A stretch of 7,824 nucleotides of DNA from positions 1-7,824 of the forward strand of contig CAZOIK010000305.1 of assembly GCA_964579765.1 (NCBI GenBank), written 5' to 3'. The notes under the pieces are model-generated. The model searched no databases. It was not told the DNA's origin and worked only from the letters and a program-made list of their open reading frames with translations. Source of the stretch: DATNBT01 sp964579765 (GTDB lineage: Bacteria > Acidobacteriota > Vicinamibacteria > Vicinamibacterales > CAVVIG01). The position numbers and the translations under genes were made by a program. Shown one piece after another: positions 1 to 5,523 of this stretch; the stretch's first letter is position 1; each line of letters starts with the position of its first letter.

Positions 1-467
1 GTGCCCTCGAGGGCGAAGTACGACGACTGAATCGGAATGAGCAGATGCGTCGCGGCGACGAGCGCGTTCACCGTCAGCAGGCCGAGCGCCGGCGGGCAGT
101 CGATGACGATGTTCGGAAACTTGCGGCGGAGGGGCTCGAGCTTGTCCTTCAGCCGGAAATGGGCGTCCATCTCTCCCACCAGCTTGGCTTCGAGCTTGGC
201 GAGCGCAATCCGCGACGGCGCAATCGACAGCTGCGCCACCGGCGACGGCAGAATCACGCTCTCGATCGACACCTGCGGATCGGCGATCGCGTCGTACATG
301 CTGCGCGCGACCTGCGGCATGTCGAGGAACGACATGGTGCTGTTGGCCTGCGGATCGAGATCGACGAGCAGGGTCGGCTTGCCGCGCAAGGCCAGCGCGG
401 CCGCCAGGTTGATGGCGGTCGTGGTTTTGCCCACGCCGCCTTTCTGATTGGCTATGGCGACGATCAT
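1..467 (-). CDS. parA: ParA/Soj-type chromosome partitioning ATPase, N-terminal part (cut by left edge)
   Basis: This is the first 155 codons of a ParA/Soj ATPase, which family members use with ParB and parS to segregate replication origins. Translating the minus strand from the ATG at 467 gives MIVAIANQKGGVGKTTTAIN: the deviant Walker A motif KGGVGKTT is at residues 9-16, with signature lysine K9 and P-loop lysine K14. LLVDLDPQAN (33-42) is the Walker A' segment with D36 and D38, and NIVIDCPPALG (119-129) is Walker B. Family members are about 250-265 residues, so roughly 100 C-terminal residues lie outside the window. No good Shine-Dalgarno sequence precedes the ATG. The gene follows the DUF151 gene on the same strand after 61 nt. 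A parB gene just beyond the left edge is expected from the family but not seen. An orphan ParA/MinD-like protein is the alternative; the motifs fit Soj best. Confidence 0.93.
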   Translation of the reverse strand, partial: MIVAIANQKGGVGKTTTAINLAAALALRGKPTLLVDLDPQANSTMSFLDMPQVARSMYDAIADPQVSIESVILPSPVAQLSIAPSRIALAKLEAKLVGEMDAHFRLKDKLEPLRRKFPNIVIDCPPALGLLTVNALVAATHLLIPIQSSYFALEG

Positions 468-488
468 CGCTTGGGAGTGACGCCGCCG

Positions 489-494
489 ATTGTA
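489..494 (-). promoter_or_regulatory. possible -10 element (TACAAT) upstream of parA
   Basis: Read on the minus strand, this hexamer is TACAAT, a five-of-six match to the sigma70 -10 consensus, with 21 nt between it and the parA ATG. No matching -35 box stands 17 bp upstream, where the sequence is GC-rich. The call is therefore weak; parA could equally be transcribed from recN-miaB upstream. Confidence 0.25.
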
Positions 495-503
495 GCAGGA
501 TCA

Positions 504-522
504 GCGCGCGGGCCCCGCGCGC
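504..522. repeat. GC-rich perfect inverted repeat between the DUF151 gene and parA
   Basis: The arms GCGCGCGGG (504-512) and CCCGCGCGC (514-522) are perfect reverse complements around a single central base. In minus-strand RNA this can form a GC hairpin 6 nt after the DUF151 stop and 37 nt before the parA ATG. No T-tract follows, so it is not a standard intrinsic terminator. It could stabilise the upstream mRNA 3' end, slow RNA polymerase, or be a protein-binding palindrome. In such GC-rich DNA some self-complementarity arises by chance, but a perfect 9+9 match is more than expected in a 61-bp spacer. Confidence 0.5.
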
Positions 523-528
523 GACCGG

Positions 529-1011
529 TCACATCTTATAGCCGAGGTCCTCGGGATCGAGGCTTTCGAGCCACTTGTGGAGGCGATCGGCGTCCGCCTT
601 GTCGGCCGTGACGTCCACCGTCTTGGCGTGGTCGATGACGGTCTCCTCGACGAAGATGGGCGCCCGCGTCCGGAGCGCCAGCGCGATGGCGTCGCTCGGC
701 CGCGCGTCGATGGCCACGACTTCCCCGTTGATCGTGAGGTAGATGAGCGCGTAGAACGTGCTGTCCTGCAGGTCGCAGACGACGATCTTCTGCACCGAGG
801 CCTTGAGGTCGTGGATCACGTTGCGGAGCAGATCGTGCGTCATCGGGCGCGGCGTCGAGATGTTCTCAATCTGCAGCGCGATCGCGTTCGCCTCGAACAT
901 GCCGACCCAGATCGGCAGCGTTCGCGCCCCGTCCTTGTCGCGGAGAATGACGATCGGCATGTTGCTGATCGGGTCCACCATGAGACCCTTGATGCTCATC
1001 TCGATCTGCAT
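529..1011 (-). CDS. DUF151 / bifunctional nuclease (BFN) family protein
   Basis: This 160-residue protein matches the DUF151/BFN family: an N-terminal strand region with LPIWVGMFEANAI (32-44), RPMTHDLL (55-62) and the family hallmark DARPSDAIALA (102-112), followed by PIFVEETVI and an acidic, aromatic tail (147-160). The family is called bifunctional nuclease after a plant member reported to have nuclease activity. The job of bacterial members is not settled, so nuclease activity here is unproven. It has no signal peptide or membrane segment, so it should be cytoplasmic. The ATG at 1011 is supported by a GGTGA Shine-Dalgarno sequence (1016-1020) 4 nt upstream. The miaB stop lies 9 nt upstream, which places it in the recN-miaB unit. 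Length is normal for single-domain members; I see no C-terminal UvrB/UvrC-like extension. Confidence 0.9.
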   Translation of the reverse strand: MQIEMSIKGLMVDPISNMPIVILRDKDGARTLPIWVGMFEANAIALQIENISTPRPMTHDLLRNVIHDLKASVQKIVVCDLQDSTFYALIYLTINGEVVAIDARPSDAIALALRTRAPIFVEETVIDHAKTVDVTADKADADRLHKWLESLDPEDLGYKM

Positions 1012-1015
1012 GCTG

Positions 1016-1020
1016 TCACC
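1016..1020 (-). promoter_or_regulatory. ribosome binding site of the DUF151 gene
   Basis: The minus-strand sequence GGTGA, complementary to the 16S rRNA tail, lies 4 nt before the ATG at 1011 and directly next to the miaB stop codon (1021-1023). Ribosomes finishing miaB would expose it, which suggests translational coupling. Confidence 0.55.
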
Positions 1021-2397
1021 CTAGGCCCCGCCCGGGGTCCTGTCAAGCACGTCACGGCCGTCACGAACGTCGCGGACGGCGACGCCGCGCACGCTGTGCG
1101 GACCGGCCGCCTCGATGCGCACCGGCAGCGTGCGCCCGATCCACGACGGCTCGCCCGGCAAATTGACGACGACGTTGCTGCTCGTGCGCCCGGAGAGCTC
1201 GGTCGATCGGCGCCGGCTCGCCGCATCGACGAGGACGTCCTCGACCCGGCCGACCATCCGTTCGTTCAGCGACGTCTGAATCTCCCGCTGCAGCGCCTGC
1301 AGCGCGACGATCCGCCGCGTCTTCTCCTCGTCGGGCACGTCGTCCGGGAGACGCTTGTCGGCCAGCGTGTTCGGCCGCGGCGAGTACTTGAACGAGAACA
1401 TGCTGTGATAGCCGACCGCGGCCGTCAGGCTCAGCGTGTCGCCGAAGTCGGCGTCGGTCTCGCCCGGGAACCCGACGATCATGTCCGTGGACAGCGCCAC
1501 CTCCGGCAGCCGCGCGCGGATGCGCGCGACGAGGTCGAGGTATTCCTCGCGCGTGTAGCGCCGGCGCATCGCGGCCAGCACGCGCGTCGATCCCGACTGC
1601 ACCGGCAGATGCAGGTGCCGGCACACCTTGGGAAGGTCGCGCATCAGCGCCAGGAACCGATCGTCGAAGTGCCTCGGGTGCGGGCTCGCGAACCGGATCC
1701 GCTCGACGCCGTCCACCGCATGGACCGCCTCGAGCAGGCCGGCGAAATCGCAGGACGGATCGTCGGGCGCCTCGTAGTGGTTCACGATCTGCCCGAGCAG
1801 CTGGATCTCCTTGTGGCCCCGCGCGGCGGCGTCGCGCACCTCGGCGAGGATGTCCGCCTTCGGCCGCATGCGCTCGTGGCCGCGCGTGTAGGGGACGACG
1901 CAGAAGCTGCAGAACTCGTTGCAGCCCTCGATAATCGTCACGTAGGCCCGGACCGGATCGCTGCGGTGCGTCACGCCGAGCGGAAAGGTGACGTCCTCGT
2001 ACGGATTGAGGTCGATCGACGGCACGGCCGGCCGCGCCGCCGCCTGCTCCACCAGCATCGGCAGCTGGCGAATCGCCTGCGTGCCGACGAGGACGTCGGC
2101 GATGCCGGCCGAGCGCTTCAGGATCGCGGCCCCTTCCTGCTGCGCGACGCATCCGGCGACGGCGACGACACGGGCGCGCCCCTGTTCGGCTTCCAGCTCG
2201 CGCAGCTCGCCGAGGCGGGTGTAGAGCTTCTCTTCGGCGCGCTCGCGCACGCTGCACGTGTTGATGACCACGACGTCGGCGTCGGCCGCGTCGTCGGTCG
2301 CTTCGAAGCCCGCCTGCTCCAGCAGGCCGGCCATGCGCTCGGAGTCGTGGACGTTCATCTGGCAGCCGAACGTCTCGATGAGGTACTTACGCGCCAC
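1021..2397 (-). CDS. miaB: tRNA-2-methylthio-N6-dimethylallyladenosine synthase MiaB
   Basis: A radical-SAM methylthiotransferase of 458 residues. MiaB adds a methylthio group to N6-isopentenyladenosine at position 37 of tRNAs reading UNN codons, using two iron-sulfur clusters. The N-terminal MTTase domain holds the three auxiliary-cluster cysteines C12 (TFGCQMN), C48 (INTCSVRE) and C83 (VAGC). The radical-SAM motif EGCNEFCSFC gives C159, C163 and C166. GFPGET (309-314) and FSFKYSPRPNT (334-344) are typical of MiaB, and a TRAM RNA-binding domain fills about 378-441. The sequence ends with a short charged tail. The start is GTG at 2397, which gives the canonical N-terminus and has AAAGGA 4 nt upstream. 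It overlaps the end of recN by 11 nt. RimO and MtaB are the related alternatives, but the TFGCQMN start and the motif set favour MiaB. Confidence 0.97.
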   Translation of the reverse strand: MARKYLIETFGCQMNVHDSERMAGLLEQAGFEATDDAADADVVVINTCSVRERAEEKLYTRLGELRELEAEQGRARVVAVAGCVAQQEGAAILKRSAGIADVLVGTQAIRQLPMLVEQAAARPAVPSIDLNPYEDVTFPLGVTHRSDPVRAYVTIIEGCNEFCSFCVVPYTRGHERMRPKADILAEVRDAAARGHKEIQLLGQIVNHYEAPDDPSCDFAGLLEAVHAVDGVERIRFASPHPRHFDDRFLALMRDLPKVCRHLHLPVQSGSTRVLAAMRRRYTREEYLDLVARIRARLPEVALSTDMIVGFPGETDADFGDTLSLTAAVGYHSMFSFKYSPRPNTLADKRLPDDVPDEEKTRRIVALQALQREIQTSLNERMVGRVEDVLVDAASRRRSTELSGRTSSNVVVNLPGEPSWIGRTLPVRIEAAGPHSVRGVAVRDVRDGRDVLDRTPGGA

Positions 2398-4108
2398 GGC
2401 GTCCTTTCGCTTTCGCCCTTTCGCTTTCGCCTTTCGGCGCCCGCCGCAGACGGAGCATCTCTTCGGCCGAGGCGCGGAGACCGTCGGTGATCATGTCGCC
2501 TCCGAGCATACGTCCGATTTCCGCCACCCGCGCGCCGGCGTCGAGGCGCGCGACCGTCGTCCGCGTGCGGCCGCGCTCGACGCGCTTTTCGATCGCGTAG
2601 TGCGCGTCCGCATACGCCGCAATCTGCGGCAGGTGCGTGATGCACAGCACCTGGAACGCCGACCCGAGCGCGTACAGCTTCCGCCCCACCACTTCGGCCA
2701 CGCGGCCGCCGATGCCGGCGTCCACCTCGTCGAAGATCAGACCGGGGGCCGAACCGCTCGGCGGCCGCCCGTCGGCGTCGCTCCAGCCGAGTCGTGACGC
2801 CGCCGTCAGCGTCTTGATGGCCAGCATCAGCCGCGACAACTCCCCGCCCGACACGATGCGCGCCAGGGGACGCAGGTCTTCACCGGGGTTCGGCGACACG
2901 TAGAACTCGGCGTGGTCGATGCCGCGCGCGGACCACTCGGCCTCGGAGAGCTCGTCGCCGAACCGCACGTCGAACCGCGTCTGCTCCATCGCCAGCTCGC
3001 CCGCCATCCGTTCCATGGCCTCCGCGAAGGACGCCGCCACGCGCCGCCGCGCGCCGCCGAGCGCGCGCGCCGCCCCCAGATACTCCTCGCGCGCCGCGGC
3101 ATGCTCGCGCTCGAGTTCGGCAAGACGGGCGTCGCCGCCCTCCAGATCCGCCAGCTCGGCGCGCAAGGCGTCGCGCCGCGCGAGACAGTCGCCGAGCGTC
3201 GGCCCGTATTTCCGTTTGAGCCGCTCGAGCAGCGCCAGCCGATCTTCAATCTGCTGCAGCCGCTCGGGCGACGCTTCAATCGAGCCGGCGTACTGCCGGA
3301 GAAACGACGCCAGCTCTTCGAGCTGCGACTTGACGGCCTCGCGCTCGAGCAGAAACGGCTCGAAGCGGCGATCGAGCGCGGCGAGCTCCGACACCCGGCG
3401 CCACACGCCGCCCAGCCCGGCGAGCACCGCGGTGTCGCTGTCATAGAGCGCCGCGTAACTTTCGTCGCACAGGCGCTGCACACGCTCGGCGCTCGCGAGC
3501 ACCTGGCGGGCCGACGCGAGATCCTGATCTTCGTCCGGGCGATCCGCGTGCAGCGCCGCGCGATCGAGCTCCGCGAGTTGAAACGCGACGATCTCCTGCC
3601 GGGTCTGGCGATCGGCCGCCGCCTTGCGCAGCCGGAGGAGCTCGGCGGCGCTGGCGCGCCACGTCTCGTACGCGGCCGCAACGGGCGCGGCGAGCGGCGC
3701 GAGCGCGCCGTAGGCATCGACGATGTCGAGATGCGAGGCGGGATCGAGGAGCGTCTGGTGCTCGTGCTGGCCGTGCAGTTCGACGAGACGCGAGGACAGA
3801 TCGCGAAGCACGGCGGCGGTGGCCAGCGCGCCGTTGACGAACGCGCGGCTGCGGCCCTGCGCGGTGATCTCGCGCCGGATCAGCAGTTCGTCGCCGGCGG
3901 TCTCGAAGATCGCTTCGACGGTGGCGGCGTCCTCGCCGGTGCGGACCATCTCCGCCGACGCGCGCCCGCCGAGCAGCAGGCCGACCGCCTCGACGAGAAT
4001 GGACTTCCCCGCCCCGGTTTCGCCCGTCAGGACGTTCAGGCCCGGACCGAACTCGACTTCAGCCTCGTCAATGACCGCCAGATGAGTAATGCGCAGGAAG
4101 CGAAGCAT
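2387..4108 (-). CDS. recN: DNA repair ATPase RecN
   Basis: An SMC-like ATPase of 573 residues, the usual RecN length. RecN acts in recombinational repair of double-strand breaks, holding DNA ends or sister chromosomes together with RecA. Head-domain motifs are in order: Walker A GETGAGKS (29-36), the ABC signature SGGELSR (from 420), Walker B LIFDEVDAGIGG (457-468, with D460 and E461) and the H-loop ITHLPQIA (H492). The middle, about 150-370, is rich in Leu, Ala, Arg and Glu and fits the short antiparallel coiled coil. A small hydrophilic insert, SDADGRPPSGSAPG, sits between signature and Walker B. The last 15 or so residues are low-complexity, Lys/Arg-rich and come from a DNA tandem repeat. 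The ATG at 4108 gives the canonical MLRFLRITHLAVID start, but no Shine-Dalgarno sequence or clear promoter precedes it. The gene is divergent from tolQ and overlaps miaB by 11 nt. Confidence 0.97.
   Translation of the reverse strand: MLRFLRITHLAVIDEAEVEFGPGLNVLTGETGAGKSILVEAVGLLLGGRASAEMVRTGEDAATVEAIFETAGDELLIRREITAQGRSRAFVNGALATAAVLRDLSSRLVELHGQHEHQTLLDPASHLDIVDAYGALAPLAAPVAAAYETWRASAAELLRLRKAAADRQTRQEIVAFQLAELDRAALHADRPDEDQDLASARQVLASAERVQRLCDESYAALYDSDTAVLAGLGGVWRRVSELAALDRRFEPFLLEREAVKSQLEELASFLRQYAGSIEASPERLQQIEDRLALLERLKRKYGPTLGDCLARRDALRAELADLEGGDARLAELEREHAAAREEYLGAARALGGARRRVAASFAEAMERMAGELAMEQTRFDVRFGDELSEAEWSARGIDHAEFYVSPNPGEDLRPLARIVSGGELSRLMLAIKTLTAASRLGWSDADGRPPSGSAPGLIFDEVDAGIGGRVAEVVGRKLYALGSAFQVLCITHLPQIAAYADAHYAIEKRVERGRTRTTVARLDAGARVAEIGRMLGGDMITDGLRASAEEMLRLRRAPKGESERAKAKGRRGA
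2402..2407 (-). promoter_or_regulatory. ribosome binding site of miaB, inside recN
   Basis: Minus-strand AAAGGA stands 4 nt before the GTG at 2397 and supports that start. It is formed by the last bases of the 14-bp tandem repeat plus one flanking base, and it lies inside the recN coding sequence, so miaB translation is probably coupled to that of recN. Confidence 0.55.
2403..2430. repeat. perfect 14-bp tandem duplication at the recN 3' end
   Basis: The unit CCTTTCGCTTTCGC occurs twice back to back at 2403-2416 and 2417-2430, and a partial third start (CTTTCGG) follows. On the minus strand it is GCGAAAGCGAAAGG twice. It encodes most of the charged RecN tail (KGESERAKAKG). Because 14 is not a multiple of 3, the two copies are read in different frames. 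The unit is purine-only on the minus strand, so it contains no stop codon in any frame on that strand. Confidence 0.9.
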
Positions 4109-4142
4109 CGGCGGTCAGTAAAAGAGGGAGAAGTCCAATCGT

Positions 4143-4152
4143 AACATATGTT
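4143..4152. promoter_or_regulatory. AT-rich palindrome abutting the tolQ -35 box
   Basis: AACATATGTT is a perfect 10-bp palindrome in the recN-tolQ intergenic region. Its last base is the first base of the TTGACA box. The position would suit a repressor or activator operator acting on the tol promoter, or on recN on the other strand. Symmetry does not extend outward. A chance match somewhere in 178 bp is plausible. Confidence 0.3.
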
Positions 4153-4180
4153 TGACAGCCATTGTGCGGCGTGATACAGT
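4152..4180 (+). promoter_or_regulatory. sigma70-type promoter for the tolQ-tolR-tolA-tolB-pal operon
   Basis: The -35 box TTGACA (4152-4157) is a perfect consensus match. It is separated by exactly 17 bp from TACAGT (4175-4180), a four-of-six -10 match strengthened by the extended -10 dinucleotide TG at 4172-4173. Transcription should begin near 4187, leaving a leader of about 100 nt before tolQ. This is the only strong promoter I see for the five forward genes. Confidence 0.7.
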
Positions 4181-4286
4181 TCTGCACCGTCCAGCCGGGC
4201 TCCCCACCCGGCGGTTCGACGCCGGCAATCCCACACCCGGCGCGCGCTGTCCCAGCGGCGCACCAGATGAACGTGCGGAGGAGTGC
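4181..4286 (+). promoter_or_regulatory. structured 5' leader of the tol operon
   Basis: The region between promoter and tolQ holds three GC-rich stem-loops. GCCGGG/CCCGGC pairs 4194-4199 with 4207-4212. CCGGCG/CGCCGG pairs 4208-4213 with 4220-4225 around a GTTCGA loop. CGCTG/CAGCG pairs 4245-4249 with 4253-4257 around TCC. The first two share bases 4208-4212, so they cannot form together, an arrangement seen in attenuators and RNA switches. No U-tract follows any stem, and I do not recognise a known riboswitch. This may be only GC-rich leader sequence. Confidence 0.35.
4277..4283 (+). promoter_or_regulatory. ribosome binding site of tolQ
   Basis: GGAGGAG is the strongest Shine-Dalgarno match in the window. 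Its GGAGG core ends 5 nt before the in-frame GTG at 4287 and so decides the tolQ start over the in-frame GTG at 4308 and ATG at 4320. Confidence 0.7.
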
Positions 4287-5063
4287 GTGCTCACGCTTGG
4301 AAGCCCGGTGTTCGCCCTGATGCAGGGAGGCGGCGGCCTTGCGCCTTCGAATTCTGGCGCGGCCCTGCTCGAGATCATCGCCAACTCGAGCCCGATTTCA
4401 AAAGTCGTGCTCGTCGTCCTCGGACTGTTTTCCGTCGTCTCGTGGGGCATCATCCTGCACAAATGGTGGACGTTCCGGCGCACCGCGCGGCAGAGCGCCA
4501 GCTTCCTCGAGGTCTTCCGCCGGAGTAGCAAGTTCTCCTATGTGCAGGCGGTCTGCGCGTCGCTCAAAGACTGCCCGCTCGTCGGGCTGTTCCTGGCCGG
4601 ATATGCGGAGCTCACCGCGCAGCTGCGCCATCAGCAGCCGGCGGCCGAAGCGGCCGCGGCCGGCGCCAGTCCGCGTCCGCCGGCCGCGCGTCCTACTCTC
4701 AAGAGTCTGGCGGGCGTTGACCGCGCGTTGATGCGCGCGTCGGGCGTCGAAGTGAACAAGCTCGAGAAGCACATCGGCTTTCTGGCGACGACGGCGGCGA
4801 TTACGCCGTTCATCGGGCTGTTCGGCACGGTGGTCGGCATCATGATGGCCTTCGAAGGCATCGCGCAGTCCGGATCGACGAATCTCGGCGTCGTCTCGCG
4901 GCCGATCGCCGACGCGCTCATCGCCACGGCATGCGGCCTGCTTGCGGCCATTCCGGCGGTCTATTACTACAACCTGCTGACGCAGCGCGTGAAGGTGTTC
5001 GCGTCGGAGATGGACGACTTCGCGATGGAGTTTCTGAACATCGCAGAACGGAACTTCACCTAA
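4287..5063 (+). CDS. tolQ: TolQ, proton-channel subunit of the Tol-Pal motor
   Basis: An inner-membrane protein of 258 residues from the GTG at 4287. With TolR it forms the proton-driven motor that energises TolA during envelope constriction at division. Three hydrophobic segments fit the MotA/TolQ/ExbB fold: about 38-57 (VVLVVLGLFSVVSWGIIL), 163-188 (IGFLATTAAITPFIGLFGTV and onward) and 206-231 (PIADALIATACGLLAAIPAV and onward). The last two carry the most conserved part of the family. Between TM1 and TM2 is a cytoplasmic domain with an Ala/Pro-rich stretch at about 118-136, which looks like a lineage-specific linker. The open frame continues upstream to 4152, but that part overlaps the promoter and is unlikely to be translated. 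ExbB is the close alternative; the neighbours tolB and pal decide for TolQ. Confidence 0.94.
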   Translation: MLTLGSPVFALMQGGGGLAPSNSGAALLEIIANSSPISKVVLVVLGLFSVVSWGIILHKWWTFRRTARQSASFLEVFRRSSKFSYVQAVCASLKDCPLVGLFLAGYAELTAQLRHQQPAAEAAAAGASPRPPAARPTLKSLAGVDRALMRASGVEVNKLEKHIGFLATTAAITPFIGLFGTVVGIMMAFEGIAQSGSTNLGVVSRPIADALIATACGLLAAIPAVYYYNLLTQRVKVFASEMDDFAMEFLNIAERNFT

Positions 5064-5064
5064 C

Positions 5065-5523
5065 GTGCCGAAGGTCCAGGCCGCGCCCGATCCGATGCCG
5101 GGCCGCCGCCGCGGGCGGCGCGTGACGACGTCGCTCGCCGAGATCAACGTCGTCCCGCTGGTGGACGTAATGCTCGTGCTGCTCATCATCTTCATGGTGG
5201 CGGCGCCGATGATCCAGCGCGGGATCGACGTCAACCTGCCCGTCGCGCGGCGCGCCAACCCGATGACCGGCGAGCGCGTGGAGGTGACGGTGCCGATCTC
5301 CTACCGGCAGAACCACGTCGTCTTCATCGGGAAGGACGCGGTCAACATCGCCGTGCTGCAGGAGCGCGTGCGGCAGAAAATGGAGAACGCCGCCAAGAAG
5401 GACGTCTTCCTGCGCGGCGACCGCGGCGTGACGCTCGGCGAGCTGATGGAGGTCACCGATCTGCTGAAGGCCGCGGGCGTCGAGAACGTGGGGCTCGTGA
5501 CGGCGCTCCCGAAGGAGCCGTAG
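5065..5523 (+). CDS. tolR: TolR, ExbD/TolR-family motor subunit
   Basis: A 152-residue ExbD/TolR-family protein with a single N-terminal membrane anchor. A basic cytoplasmic stretch (RRRGRR, 14-19) precedes INVVPLVDVMLVLLIIFMVA (27-46). D34 in that helix matches the conserved proton-carrying aspartate of the family. The remaining 100 or so residues are the periplasmic domain, ending in LLKAAGVENVGLVTALP, which is typical of the family. The GTG at 5065 is separated from the tolQ stop by a single base and has no good Shine-Dalgarno sequence, so translation is probably coupled to tolQ. An in-frame ATG at 5095 is a possible later start that would still keep the membrane helix. Length is close to E. 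coli TolR. Confidence 0.93.
   Translation: MPKVQAAPDPMPGRRRGRRVTTSLAEINVVPLVDVMLVLLIIFMVAAPMIQRGIDVNLPVARRANPMTGERVEVTVPISYRQNHVVFIGKDAVNIAVLQERVRQKMENAAKKDVFLRGDRGVTLGELMEVTDLLKAAGVENVGLVTALPKEP
5512..5517 (+). promoter_or_regulatory. ribosome binding site of tolA
   Basis: AAGGAG, inside the last codons of tolR, lies 6 nt before the GTG at 5524. The good match and spacing support a GTG start that abuts the tolR stop with no gap. Confidence 0.65.

Noticed and set aside
45..611. Plus-strand open frames opposite parA
   Set aside because: The minus strand gives an unambiguous ParA with Walker A, A' and B motifs, so the plus-strand frames are shadows.
2255..2260. CACGTG, the core of the parS site used by ParB
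   Set aside because: The flanks do not match the parS consensus, and the bases encode conserved MiaB residues around C48. I found no convincing parS in the window.
577..2490. A 637-codon open frame on the plus strand, antisense to miaB and the DUF151 gene
   Set aside because: It is rich in Arg, Asp, Val and His, has no recognisable domain, and covers well-conserved genes on the other strand. Long antisense frames are common in GC-rich DNA.
2912..4144. A 410-codon plus-strand open frame antisense to recN
   Set aside because: It has the same low-information composition and lies wholly opposite recN motifs; there is no ribosome binding site or family signal.
4165..4181. A CTG-containing half-site on the minus strand resembling part of an SOS box upstream of recN
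   Set aside because: The second half-site does not match CAG at the right distance, and the bases overlap the -10 of the tol promoter. There is no support for LexA binding.
4208..4225. A tRNA T-arm-like hairpin with a GTTCGA loop in the tolQ leader
   Set aside because: No acceptor, D or anticodon arms can be assembled around it, and the T-stem pairing fails at one position when aligned as a tRNA.
4267..4320. A possible 17-codon upstream open frame (MNVRRSACSRLEARCSP) overlapping the tolQ start, with its TGA overlapping an ATG at 4320
   Set aside because: It has no ribosome binding site of its own, while the strong GGAGGAG site points to the GTG at 4287. The overlap is probably chance.
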